64,000 bases of DNA from JAPLNB01 sp964451955 (GCA_964451955.1 CAYVKG010000005.1:29675-93674), one strand, 5' to 3'; shown: positions 17,001 to 25,721, counted from the stretch's first letter. Program-made: numbers and translations. The notes: generated from the sequence alone by a model not told the origin.

Positions 17001-18432
17001 TGGCACGCGTATCTATCCCGGTTACGGCGCAGGCGGCGGAGGCGGCACGCTGCAACTGCTGACCGCGGACTCCGACAGCACTCGATCCACGAGCGTGTTT
17101 GAGGGCATTGTCGGTCCGGTCTATGCCGCCGGGACCATGAATACCGTCAACATCGGCGCAGGAATTCCTTACGGGGGGAACGGCGCGATGGCGTTGGCGG
17201 GTCTGTTCGCTGCCGGCCCGATCATGCTCGTGCAAGGGAGCAAGGGCGCCGACATCCGCGGCGTCGTGGCGAGCAGCACTCGCATCGCCAGCATCTCGCT
17301 GACCGATGGCTCGCTGATCAACGCCGACATCTTCGTCATCAGTCCCCTTTCCGATGCCCGGCGGATTGCCTTCGACAAGGTCTACCCGGCAACGAACATC
17401 GGCAGCACCGTTGCCAGGCCGGTTTATCAGATCGGTTCCATCACGGTGACGAGCAAGACGAAGCCGACCTCTTCCTCGACTCCCACCCCGCCGCCGTCCG
17501 GCACTCCTACCGCTGACGATCGGCGCGTTCGCGTGAATCTTCGTGGGGGTTCCTCTTCTTCTTCATCCTCCTCATCCTCGACCACCACCAACACGGCCAC
17601 CTATCTGCCTGGCGGCATCATCGGCACATTCTTTGGCGGTTACTCCATCGGCACTGTCAAGGTTACCAATGGCTTCGGTGTGCTCGACAGTTACTTGGCG
17701 ACCAATCCCAGCGGCATCGTGGATCGCATTCAGGCAGATGGCTATGGTTTGAGGGATGTGACCGTCGAGGCGGGCCTGCGCATTAATAATCTCGTTGCCG
17801 TCGGCGATGGATCGCTCATTCCGATCACGAAGTACTCCGCCTCCGTCCGTCCGAGTGAACTACTCGGGAACGACCCGAACTCTCCCGTCCCCGCCAATCG
17901 CACGACCGATCTCTACAGATTCCTGAATACCCCCACTAGCAAACCGTCGGTCTCGGGCAAGACGAACAGCGGTGTCATCGCCGGCCTGGTGGCCAGTGCG
18001 CTTCGCGACCTTGGGCTGCTTCAGGCGTGGCGATTCGAAGGCACGCCGGCAGTCAAGGGTTCCTCCGGCACCACGACCGCTGCCTCTTACAGCACCCTCA
18101 ACTTTGCCAACGCCATCAAGAACATCAAGATTGCCCAGGACATCAGCTACGTGCAGATCGTCACTGGCGCGATGACGACGTTTTCTGTTGGGCGGGATGT
18201 CCTCAATCTTAATGCCACGATTGCAGGACCTCTCAAGACGCTTTCGGTGGGCCGTGACTTTAACTCGAAGAGCAAGATTCACGCGATTGGGCCCGACGGC
18301 GCTGTGAAGTCTATCTACATCGGTCGCAATTTCGCCGGGATCATCACCGCTGAGAACAAGATCGGGACGATTACCGTGAAGGGGCGTTTCAGCGGCAAGA
18401 TCATCGAGAACGGTCAGGAGCGGACGAAATAG
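14083..18432 (+). CDS. Large LEPR-XLL-type surface protein with PPC domain
   Basis: 1449 residues. ATG 14083 is preceded by a strong GAGGAGGAG; the frame is open from 13879 but nothing upstream supports an earlier start. The N-terminus is basic and then reads NLESRTLL (residues 26-33), the planctomycete LEPR-XLL signal found at the start of many extracellular proteins. Residues ~380-525 match a bacterial pre-peptidase C-terminal (PPC) domain (ETAQYV, DFYAVSMMAGQTIETQL, VGVFDPDGRLIATN, GLYRFAVAIFGD). The rest is a long run of imperfect beta repeats (LGGVIATNN, VRYLNVLGTVYRD, LKTLSVGRDF, IGTITVKGRF), probably a beta helix or solenoid. A Ser/Thr-rich linker with ten serines in a row lies near 17553-17582. 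Location outside the cell is inferred; the function is unknown. Confidence 0.85.
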   Translation: MSLHRRASNRSRRIVRHKNLLAHIENLESRTLLTTLIGPGSYSYTDPLTRITTTDVLTQSVVCRDAQDNLMQVTVGGNITAEFIAAYVDEDTGLVTLRDLVGENEMDPADPAQRLPGADIFAIYVQKADIDSFIAITSIERAQGTGKITLQPFEENAGALRVNSARDGNIITIDTAANTGKLYLGARTKAMQGQQNAEDVPILAVPMTGPMGVMPGTRGELLRAGLVVADNQDLGRFLFGGTVTGRVVLGGSINLFACGELLTGETGGTFASTTASLSPSNFQVKGDLRNLIVAGPIGTDSGDDLDNPAYLTRFDLKVGGRLGQVRTYDSFTGAVNVLGIEGVSATAAAQFEIETRGYSFEGSLSGYSPSFERGDLTDAVFYNDTLETAQYVASFSSAELGQNNIVQVRGVLAGTDKLADFTDFYAVSMMAGQTIETQLVDLELAGITVPTFPSVCVGVFDPDGRLIATNYANTDETSVANLPFRFTTDRPGLYRFAVAIFGDTIFAGDSTNADDRGTTRYELRISNVGKITLGGVIATNNVFDCEYGSPGFTVQNGDLGALVAGNAYFAYNKMLPSSTMVRTSTSVEVLNGNLRTIQGGQVGLLRNGLWHEGANLHVPGGNVGLLRSTAGILVVNDDYIADSYVPLLEPTDTPLPPLPIVNGDYQLVDAATTFFGNLITNKRIGVVRAGDMATRPASTFMVNADQTGDDGVIDLIDVAGNFGTIQSGGPHILTGPKGNVRYLNVLGTVYRDIIFGSGVAPATPYQDGEAVILNDDSGSTLTISPTSATGALTITTYGIRGSGGVAVVRIDATSGVAVSGNLESSLAGAEIAQLRIAPGVAGPGIVQLPNGQLALDPAAPQLSVDINGKGRVDVFAVIGPRFTRIANNSTGEIVNVLADSIGELRGQTLGVPMHSTDSAVLPQAILVGSVAANPGVYPFDQQRVGIIASDILTATSRGAVGNIIVSPAVAGDVGTRIYPGYGAGGGGGTLQLLTADSDSTRSTSVFEGIVGPVYAAGTMNTVNIGAGIPYGGNGAMALAGLFAAGPIMLVQGSKGADIRGVVASSTRIASISLTDGSLINADIFVISPLSDARRIAFDKVYPATNIGSTVARPVYQIGSITVTSKTKPTSSSTPTPPPSGTPTADDRRVRVNLRGGSSSSSSSSSSTTTNTATYLPGGIIGTFFGGYSIGTVKVTNGFGVLDSYLATNPSGIVDRIQADGYGLRDVTVEAGLRINNLVAVGDGSLIPITKYSASVRPSELLGNDPNSPVPANRTTDLYRFLNTPTSKPSVSGKTNSGVIAGLVASALRDLGLLQAWRFEGTPAVKGSSGTTTAASYSTLNFANAIKNIKIAQDISYVQIVTGAMTTFSVGRDVLNLNATIAGPLKTLSVGRDFNSKSKIHAIGPDGAVKSIYIGRNFAGIITAENKIGTITVKGRFSGKIIENGQERTK

Positions 18433-18599
18433 CGGCGGTTTGTCGGGCGAGGCCTTGCATCGCGAGGCATCGTGCGTGTGTTCAGAGGGGCGGACGAAAT
18501 ACCGCCGGGCCAGAACCGCTTCCGTTTGATTAGCTCGCGCGTGCTGAGTTGCTGTCTCCGACACCGGGGCCGTGATTGCCAGACAGGGTTGTGTGCTTG

Positions 18600-21074
18600 T
18601 TACCGACGGGCGTCGAGTCCTTGCCAGCGGTGGGTCCAGCCATTAGGGGCGGTGCTTTGGACGATGAAGTAGCCGTTTTCGACGGTGGCTTTCAGGGGGA
18701 TGTTGTTTTCGTCGTTGAGGTAGCGTTCGGGCATGATGCCGGACTTGACGAGGGTTTGAAGGGAATCGGGGAGCTGGTCGTAGGCGAGACGGTAGGCATA
18801 CACGGCGCGGCCGATGCCGAGGCGGACAAAGTGTGCTTCGTTGTGGTTGCGGACGGCGCGTTTGGCTTCGGGCGGAAGGCGGAGGACCCGGAGCATTTCG
18901 ACGACGAGTGTGCCGAGGCGGTCGGGGGAGGCTTTGAGGGTGATGGTGTGATCGCCTTTGGCGAGGCTGAAGGTACCGAGAAGCAGGTCGGCTTCGGCGG
19001 GTTCGGCGGCGCGGAAATCGGACGTTAGGGCTTTTTTGCCGTCGATGGAGATGTCGAAGAGACCGCCTTGAGGGAGGGTGCCGGCGGTGAGGCGGAGGGC
19101 ATAGCGTCCGTCGTCGGCGATGGTGAACGGCATGGAAAGTTCGGCGCCCGGGGTGGAGTTGGCCCAGGAGATGGTGGGCCGGGCCCCGAAGAAGCCGATG
19201 GTTTGGACCTGCGGCTTGGCGGGGCCGGTGGACTTGAGTTGGCGGAAGGACTTTACGAAGTGGGAGACTTCCCAGGGGATGCGGCGGTCGCGCCAGGTGG
19301 GGAGCGGTTCGGTGGGTTTGGGTTGGCCGGTCTGATACCAGAATGCGACGCTGGATAGGAAGTCGGCGCGTTCGACGTAGAAGCCGTCGAGGTCGTCTTC
19401 GCAGTTGCCCCTGTGTTCGATTTCGGCTTTGAGGGATTTGGCGAAGTGAATGGAGTCGGGGAGATGCCATCGGTAGCAGACGCCGTTGTCGCCGGCGCGG
19501 TCGCCCTGCCAGCGGGGCTGACCGAACCAGGGACCGGTGCGTGAGCGGAACCCCCAGGCGTCGTTGAAGTAGTCTTCGCTGCCGGTGCCTTGGAGGCTGG
19601 GGACGTGTTCGCCGTCGATGTAGAAGTAATCATCGCCCTCACCGAACCATCCGTCCTGGGCGTTGACGACGGACAGGACTGTGCCGACGTAGTAGCCCGC
19701 GCCCTGGAGGTCAGCGAAGGCATAGTTGCGGCCGGAGACGGCCGGGTATTCCTGGCGATAGCGGGCGTGGAAGTAGGGGGTGTCGGGCGGGAGCGGGTGA
19801 TCGAGCTGAGTGTAATCGACTTGCCAGTAGAGGCCTGTGGATCGGTCGGGGTTGTCGTTGGTGACGACGATATGGGCTGACTTGGCGAAAGGCATGCGCC
19901 AGAAGCAGGAGAGGGAGCCTGTTGGGGAGACTTGGACGGGGATGGACTCAACAGGCGCGGGTTTGCCGTGGCCTACGGCAAAGAAGTCACCGAGTGGGGC
20001 TTCGACGGCGGGCTCTTTGCTGTCGTCGAAGTAGATGCGCAGGACAAGGGCGTTGAGTTCGCCGACCCATCCGGCGTGGCTGGTGAACCACATGTGGGTG
20101 ATGACGCCGGGGCCTTTGAAGACGGGCATCTCGACGGACTGGCCGGGCATGAGCCAGTTCATGTCCATGTTGCCGTCTTTCCAGTTGGGTTGCTCGTTGC
20201 TGGAGACTCGGCGGTTTCGCCCGACTGGCGCGGGACCGAGGGGGTTAAGTAGCCCGCCGAGCGCATTGGGTCGGGTTGCTGGAACGGCGTGGGGCTGAGG
20301 GTCGATCCAGACGGCGTCGTTCATGTAGGCTTTGGCGTATTCGTAGCTCATGAGGCCGTCGTTGATGCCGCTGCCGGAGTTGCGGACGAGGAACGCGCCA
20401 CCGCCGGGGATTTTGGGGTCATCGCGGAAGCCGACCAGGACGATGCTGTGGCCGTCAAAGACACCTTCGGGCGGGGCCATGTCGAGGATGCCGTCGGTCC
20501 AGCGTTCCTTTTTTGGCCAGCGGAGGCCGGCGCAGACGGGCCAGCGACTGGCGAGGGTTTTTTTGATTTCGGTGAACTCGGAGTCTTTGAGGCCGGTGTT
20601 GACATTCCATGGCTTGATCCAATGGATGCGGAGGCCGGCGTTGCCGAGGTCCTTGGCGTGTTGTCGAGCGGTTTCAGTCGGTGCGAGGTTGGGATCGAAC
20701 TTGGGGAGATAGGGCATGTCGGCTTCGGTGCACGCACCGAACTGAGCGAAGCCTTTCCAGATGTCGGAGAAGAACGCGCCGTCGGAGGCCGTCTGGGTCA
20801 CCTGGTTAGCGGCCCAGTTGAGGTATTCGACGCTGAGGCGGTTGGTGAGGCGTTGCTGGCTGGCGAAGGCGTATTCGATGGCGGCAGTCATGGTGAAGAC
20901 TGAGCAGGTGCTGCGAGCGCCCTGGAGACGGAGGGGGAGATTTCGGGTGACGAATTCGGGGCGGAGATCGACGGAAGCGGGGAGGTTGTTGTCAGTCATT
21001 GCTGCACCGATTGCCGGGGTGACTAGAGAAGAGACAAAGAGAAGGAACGTCAAGGGGATACCTATTGGCCGCAT
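18600..21074 (-). CDS. Secreted papain-like protease fused to GH172 (DUF2961) domain
   Basis: 824 residues from ATG 21074 (AAGAGGAA upstream; the frame is open to 21266). Signal peptide at 1-24. Residues ~35-255 form a C1A papain-like peptidase with all expected catalytic residues: Gln51, Cys57 (QGARSTCS, spacing six as in papain), His209 (DGHSIVLVGF) and Asn232 (VRNSGSG). Residues ~295-520 form a GH172/DUF2961 domain (GPGVITHMWF, AVEAPLGDFFAVGHG, PYFHARYRQEYP) with the Glu pair E479 (FGEGD) and E500 (TGSEDYF), 21 apart as in characterised GH172 enzymes. A beta-sandwich module follows (ADDGRYALRL…). The last ~80 residues resemble the tail of a pseudopilin (AVYAYRLAYDQLPDSLQTLV). It lies 50 nt after a second GH172 gene, probably in one operon. 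Substrate and role of the protease half are unknown. Confidence 0.85.
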   Translation of the reverse strand: MRPIGIPLTFLLFVSSLVTPAIGAAMTDNNLPASVDLRPEFVTRNLPLRLQGARSTCSVFTMTAAIEYAFASQQRLTNRLSVEYLNWAANQVTQTASDGAFFSDIWKGFAQFGACTEADMPYLPKFDPNLAPTETARQHAKDLGNAGLRIHWIKPWNVNTGLKDSEFTEIKKTLASRWPVCAGLRWPKKERWTDGILDMAPPEGVFDGHSIVLVGFRDDPKIPGGGAFLVRNSGSGINDGLMSYEYAKAYMNDAVWIDPQPHAVPATRPNALGGLLNPLGPAPVGRNRRVSSNEQPNWKDGNMDMNWLMPGQSVEMPVFKGPGVITHMWFTSHAGWVGELNALVLRIYFDDSKEPAVEAPLGDFFAVGHGKPAPVESIPVQVSPTGSLSCFWRMPFAKSAHIVVTNDNPDRSTGLYWQVDYTQLDHPLPPDTPYFHARYRQEYPAVSGRNYAFADLQGAGYYVGTVLSVVNAQDGWFGEGDDYFYIDGEHVPSLQGTGSEDYFNDAWGFRSRTGPWFGQPRWQGDRAGDNGVCYRWHLPDSIHFAKSLKAEIEHRGNCEDDLDGFYVERADFLSSVAFWYQTGQPKPTEPLPTWRDRRIPWEVSHFVKSFRQLKSTGPAKPQVQTIGFFGARPTISWANSTPGAELSMPFTIADDGRYALRLTAGTLPQGGLFDISIDGKKALTSDFRAAEPAEADLLLGTFSLAKGDHTITLKASPDRLGTLVVEMLRVLRLPPEAKRAVRNHNEAHFVRLGIGRAVYAYRLAYDQLPDSLQTLVKSGIMPERYLNDENNIPLKATVENGYFIVQSTAPNGWTHRWQGLDARR

Positions 21075-21124
21075 ATGTTTCCTCTTGGCAGGGCCGTGTT
21101 TTGTCAGACGCAGATCGTAGCGGA

Positions 21125-22828
21125 TCAGCGGTAGAGTTGTGGATTGGTTTTCCAGTCGTTGTTTTTCTCGTGGGCCATTTCCATGACACGAGGGCGGCGT
21201 TCGCGGAGTCGGACGGACTCGATGCCGCAGTAGTAGCCATCGGATTGTCCGCTCTTGCCGACGCATTCGAGGCGAAGGGTGTACTTGCCGGGTTCGGGCC
21301 AGAAGTCGAGCAGGTGGACTTCTTCGTTAACGACCTTGGCGTTATAGAGGTCGATGACGCCGCCCAGTTTCACGCCGTTCAGTGATGCCTGGTAACGACC
21401 GAAGTCGCTGGACTTGGTCATGTTCAGCAGAAGGCGGAGGGGTTCTTTTCTGGCGATTTCGAAGGGGATTTCGATGAAGGCGCCGTTGGCTTCCTTGGGC
21501 ATGTAGAGCAGTTGCTTGCCGTCGTAGAGGTCGAGTTGCTGGGTGGTGACGGAGCCGGAGCCGTGATACTTGGCGTCGGTGAAGTTGGCGGCGGGGACGA
21601 CAAGGCGTTCGATGTTAGGGAGTTTGCGCTCGCGGGCGTGTGGCGCGCGGGCGGAGAAGGTGGGTTGGCCGGTCTGGTACCAGAAGGCGACGCTGGAGTA
21701 ATCGTCTTCGCGTTCATTCCAGCTCATGGCTTTCTTGTTGGGGTTCTCATCCGGGGAGATCCATCCGAAGTGTTCGAAGGTGACTTTGATGCCGGTATTG
21801 AAGACCCAGGGGTCGGAGATATGCCATCGATAGGCGGAGGTATGACCGCCGACGATGCCCCACTGGTCGAAGTAGGGGACGCCGAAGAAGGGGGTGCTGG
21901 TGGTCTTGAGTCCCCAAGCGGAGAGGAAGTAGTCTTCGGTGCCGGTGCCCCAGATGGAGGGCTTGGTTTCGCCGTCGATGTAGACTTTTTCATCGCCTTC
22001 CCCGAACCAGGAGGGGCTGCGTGTGCGGACGGCGAGGACGGTGCCGACGTAGTGGCCCTTGCCGGTGGTTTCGAGGATGACGTAGTCTTTGCCTTTCTGG
22101 ACGGGGTATTCCTGGCGGTACTGGGCGTAGAAGTAGGGGGTGTCGGCGGGAATATGGTCTTTCTTGATCCAGTCGATGTTGTAGTAGAGCAACGAGATTT
22201 GTTTTTCGCTCTGGTTTTCGATTTCGATGCGGATGGACTTGCGGAATGGCATCCGCCAGTAGCAGTTGTACGAATCGGCGTCTTCGACGATGACGGGGAG
22301 GCTGGTCACCTCGCTGCGCTTGCCAAAGCAGTTGGCGAAGAAATCACCGACAGGGGCTTCGACGGCGGGGCGTTCGTTGCCGTCGTAGAAGATGCGGAGG
22401 AGCATTTCCTGGTGGTTGGCGGCGCCGTTCTTTGCCCAGTCCTGGGGTTCCGGGCCGAGGAAAGTGATCCAGATGTGCGTGATGACACCCGGGCCCTTCT
22501 CGTCCATGAGGACATGGGTCTGGCCGGGTGGGACGGTGTGATTATCCCAGTTGCTGGCTTCTTCGAGGTCGCCTTTAGGATCGGCCTTGGGGTCGAGTTT
22601 GCGGTCAGCGCCGCCGCGTCGTACCTCGCCCACTCGCATGGTCGAGGTGGCGCGCATTGATCGGCCTTCCTGGGGTCTGGCGAGGTCCTCGAGCAGTCCG
22701 CCGGGAGATGTGGGCTTGACACACGAGGCGGCAAGGAACAGGAGAGCGATGATGCAGAGGCACTGCGACCGTGTGCAAACGTTTGTGCACTTTGCGGCTA
22801 TACGACACTCAGGATGGTTTTTTCTCAT
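21125..22828 (-). CDS. GH172 (DUF2961) family glycoside hydrolase, secreted or lipoprotein
   Basis: 567 residues. The hydrophobic N-terminus ends in LAASC (Cys36), a weak lipobox, so it may be lipid-anchored. The DUF2961/GH172 fold covers ~95-400: GPGVITHIWITF, RPAVEAPVGDFF, YCYWRMPF-like strand, PYFYAQYRQEYP. Glu277 (WFGEGD) and Glu298 (GTGTEDYF) are 21 residues apart, matching the catalytic pair reported for GH172 enzymes acting on fructo- and arabinofuranosides. A C-terminal beta-sandwich (IEIPFEIARKEPLRLLLNMT…) may bind sugar. It precedes the protease-GH172 fusion in the same orientation. Exact substrate not predictable. Confidence 0.85.
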   Translation of the reverse strand: MRKNHPECRIAAKCTNVCTRSQCLCIIALLFLAASCVKPTSPGGLLEDLARPQEGRSMRATSTMRVGEVRRGGADRKLDPKADPKGDLEEASNWDNHTVPPGQTHVLMDEKGPGVITHIWITFLGPEPQDWAKNGAANHQEMLLRIFYDGNERPAVEAPVGDFFANCFGKRSEVTSLPVIVEDADSYNCYWRMPFRKSIRIEIENQSEKQISLLYYNIDWIKKDHIPADTPYFYAQYRQEYPVQKGKDYVILETTGKGHYVGTVLAVRTRSPSWFGEGDEKVYIDGETKPSIWGTGTEDYFLSAWGLKTTSTPFFGVPYFDQWGIVGGHTSAYRWHISDPWVFNTGIKVTFEHFGWISPDENPNKKAMSWNEREDDYSSVAFWYQTGQPTFSARAPHARERKLPNIERLVVPAANFTDAKYHGSGSVTTQQLDLYDGKQLLYMPKEANGAFIEIPFEIARKEPLRLLLNMTKSSDFGRYQASLNGVKLGGVIDLYNAKVVNEEVHLLDFWPEPGKYTLRLECVGKSGQSDGYYCGIESVRLRERRPRVMEMAHEKNNDWKTNPQLYR

Positions 22829-23016
22829 AGCTCACCAGAAGCCGTGAAATGTGATTAGTAGACCATTACTGCCCACGTTGGGTCGTGATCCAGCCCAGAT
22901 ACGAGCCGGCAACGCCCTCTATCCTAATGCGGTCTTGGAGAAGAGTCCATGGCTCCAGTCGTTCTGCGAAGTCATTCGTTTTCCGCCGGGACCGGCATGG
23001 AATACGGTGCCGTGGA

Positions 23017-25641
23017 TCATGGTTCGGGCCGTGGCGGCTGCGCCGTCGAAACCTGGCTGGCTTTGCGATTCTCTTCAGCCCATTTCTTAAGAGCCGCGAC
23101 GATCCGTTGCTGGCGTGCCAGGGCAGTACTATTGTTCGTCTTCTCGTAGATGCTGAGCAGCAGCTCGTGGGCATCCAGGTCGTAGGGATCCGTGTAGACG
23201 GCATCAATGGCGTACTGCTGGGCTTTGGCCAGGTCCTTCAGGTCGTCCAGATACAGGCGGGCCAGGCGCTTGGAGAAACGGTTGTCTTTCAAGGAGACGG
23301 CCTGCAGGCGCAGCAGATGAAGGGCGGCCTGCTGAGGATCGTAGGTTTCCTTGATCAGGAAGAGCCCTGCCAGGCGCTGAGGCGGAAGCGGGTCCATGGG
23401 ATGGAGGGCGGCGACTTCTTTCCAGGTTTTGATGGCGTCGGCGTATTGGCGGCCTTCGGTTTGCGCCTCGGCCTTCTTGGTAAGCTCAGCGACCTTCTTG
23501 TTGGTCTGCTCGTCGTAGCCCCACCCGGAGACCTGTGTCTCCGCCCATGCGAAGAAGTCGGCGGAGAAGGCATCTGGCGTGATGTTGAGCACGTTTTCGA
23601 AGACCTTCTCCTGGGTCTTGCCGGCTTTGTATTCGGCCATCATCTTGAGCAGGGCATCGTGGCCCCATTTCTCCTCGATGTACTTGCAGGTCCAGAACGA
23701 TTGGGCGTAGGCAAGTTGACGGTCCTGGGGCTTCTTCGGGCGGACGAAAGCCCACGTCAAGTCGTCCATGTTGAACAACTGCTTCTTTGTTGCCGCCTGG
23801 TAGAGCATCTGGGCCCATTCGAATCGCATCGGGGAATGCTCCTGATCGACTGCGAGGCCTTCGGTTAACCAGTGACCAATGCGGTTCTCAGTAGCGGCCA
23901 GTGTGACCGTATGCGTGAATTCATGTCGGAGAACCTGTGCGAAGTTGAATGGGCCGAGGGTCTTGCGGCCGCGACGCGGAGCGACCATGGCAATGACCCG
24001 GCCTGTGGAAGCGCCGACCGTCCCGATCCACGGAGATCCGGTGGTCCGGACCGAGAACGCTTCGTGGGTGGGGAAGACTTCAATCATGGTCTTGACGGCC
24101 GGCTCGTATCGGAAGGCGTCGCAGACTTCCTTGTAGACGGATTCCAGATAATCGGCGAAGTAATCGGCCAGAATCGGATCCTGTTGGGCGTCGTAATAGA
24201 TGATGAAATGGTCCGTCTCCTTGCGGGCCATTTTGGCGAGTTGGTCGAGGAGGATCAGGTAGTTTGCGGTGCGGAAATTAAAGGGATCAAGTCTCTGGGC
24301 CGCATCCAGAACGATCTTGGCCTTATCCTCATCCCCCGACTGCGTGAGCAGAAGGCCCAGTCCGTTGCGCGGCGCAGTCCACCAAGGCGCGCGATCGATA
24401 GCGATCTCGTACATCTTCTCGGCGCGGGGGTACTGCCGCATACCGCCCAGTGCATCGCCCAGTTCATAGTAGGCGGACGCGTTGTCGGGATCGAGCTTCT
24501 CAATCTCGGCCAGGAGAGACTGCACTTTGTCCTCATTTAGCTGAAGTGCGGAGGCGGCCGCGAGAAGGCTGAGCGCTTCAATGTTGTTGGGTTGCTGAGC
24601 GAGCACTCGTTTTACGGGGCGTTCGGCGTCTTTGGGACGGCGCTGCTGGATAAGCGTTCGGGTCTCGATCAGATCGGCGATGATGGAGTTCCGATCCACG
24701 GCGCGAAGGGCGGCGATTTGTTGATCCGCGGCATCAAAACTGAAGGTTTGGATGGCGATGATTCCAAGAAGCTCATGGGCGGTAGGTTCGTTCGGGTTGG
24801 CGGCGAGGACCGCTTTGAGTTCCTCCGTGGCCTGCTTAACATCACCGCGGGCCAGGAAGAACTCGGCGGCGGCGAGGTGGGCCGGCCAATATGCGCGGTC
24901 GATGATGTCGTAAGCCTGGACGAAGACCCTGAGAATCAGGTTGTTGAGCTTGGCGTTGTCCGCATAGGCGCCCGTGATCGTGGCGTAACGGTCAAAAGCA
25001 CGGCCCATGAGGGTGACCTGTTCAGGGTCGTCGAACTCCTTGTGGCCTTGGCCTTGCCATTGGTCGTAGTACGTCTTGTGGATCCACTCATAAGCCGACT
25101 TGGCGGTGTCGAGGTCGCCTGTTCGCTCGGCAATTTCGCCAAGGCAGAAATGGGCTATGAGTGAATCCGGGTCGGATTGAATCAGTGATTTCAGGAGGGC
25201 GATTGATTCGTCGAGGCGGCCGAGGTCGGCGAGAATCCGGGCGCGTTTGACTTGGACGCTGGGGCGCTGAGAAACGTGTGGCGCGGAGAGAACGGACAAA
25301 GCGTCTTCGCGGCGGCCCGTGGCGGCCAGCGCGGATGCTTTCACGGAGGCGATTTCCGTGGGGTCGCCTTTGGCGGCCGATTCAAGAGTCAGCAGCGCCG
25401 TCTTGTAGCGGCCGGCGAAGACCTGGGCTTTGGCCTTGTCCAGATCGTTGTAATAGGCCGGATACGTTAACGCGGGGAGCTTCTCGGGAATGTACTCGTC
25501 AAGCCAGATGTGGGGAATGGTGTCGCGGAGGATGGATTGGGCGTGCAGAGGCAGAGGGAGCAGGAGGCAGAGGAGCAGAGAACACCGAAGTGGTGAAGCG
25601 TTCAGCCGAAGAATCGCGGACGATTGGGTGGCACGTTGCAT
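23017..25641 (-). CDS. TPR protein with gluzincin metallopeptidase domain
   Basis: 874 residues from ATG 25641; the open frame to 26025 lies antisense to the aminotransferase. Signal peptide (CSLLLCLLLPLPLHAQ). Several TPR repeats fill residues ~50-480 and ~640-850 (for example SLIAHFCLGEIAERTGDLDTA, ASAYYELGDALGG). Between them is a peptidase-MA-type domain with the zinc motif HEFTH (His573, Glu574, His577) and the third ligand Glu594 (WLTEGLA), so it should be catalytic. It is probably outside the cytoplasm. Its promoter has TATAAT six bases before the ATG, so the mRNA may be leaderless. Substrate unknown. Confidence 0.85.
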   Translation of the reverse strand: MQRATQSSAILRLNASPLRCSLLLCLLLPLPLHAQSILRDTIPHIWLDEYIPEKLPALTYPAYYNDLDKAKAQVFAGRYKTALLTLESAAKGDPTEIASVKASALAATGRREDALSVLSAPHVSQRPSVQVKRARILADLGRLDESIALLKSLIQSDPDSLIAHFCLGEIAERTGDLDTAKSAYEWIHKTYYDQWQGQGHKEFDDPEQVTLMGRAFDRYATITGAYADNAKLNNLILRVFVQAYDIIDRAYWPAHLAAAEFFLARGDVKQATEELKAVLAANPNEPTAHELLGIIAIQTFSFDAADQQIAALRAVDRNSIIADLIETRTLIQQRRPKDAERPVKRVLAQQPNNIEALSLLAAASALQLNEDKVQSLLAEIEKLDPDNASAYYELGDALGGMRQYPRAEKMYEIAIDRAPWWTAPRNGLGLLLTQSGDEDKAKIVLDAAQRLDPFNFRTANYLILLDQLAKMARKETDHFIIYYDAQQDPILADYFADYLESVYKEVCDAFRYEPAVKTMIEVFPTHEAFSVRTTGSPWIGTVGASTGRVIAMVAPRRGRKTLGPFNFAQVLRHEFTHTVTLAATENRIGHWLTEGLAVDQEHSPMRFEWAQMLYQAATKKQLFNMDDLTWAFVRPKKPQDRQLAYAQSFWTCKYIEEKWGHDALLKMMAEYKAGKTQEKVFENVLNITPDAFSADFFAWAETQVSGWGYDEQTNKKVAELTKKAEAQTEGRQYADAIKTWKEVAALHPMDPLPPQRLAGLFLIKETYDPQQAALHLLRLQAVSLKDNRFSKRLARLYLDDLKDLAKAQQYAIDAVYTDPYDLDAHELLLSIYEKTNNSTALARQQRIVAALKKWAEENRKASQVSTAQPPRPEP

Positions 25642-25647
25642 GGCAGG

Positions 25648-25653
25648 ATTATA
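25648..25653 (-). promoter_or_regulatory. -10 box TATAAT directly before the TPR peptidase ATG
   Basis: A perfect TATAAT on the minus strand ends seven bases before the first base of the start codon. No recognisable -35 hexamer is at the usual distance. If used, transcription would start at or next to the ATG. Confidence 0.4.
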
Positions 25654-25721
25654 CGGGGGTTTGGACGGGGTTGGGGAGTGGGAGTTTCGCGGTGTGCCGA
25701 ATTTGTGGTAGAGAAAAGGGG

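Noticed and set aside
21512..22660. 382-residue open frame on the plus strand
   Set aside because: Antisense shadow of the GH172 gene; no domain, only Gly/Val/Asp-rich text typical of reversed GC-rich codons.
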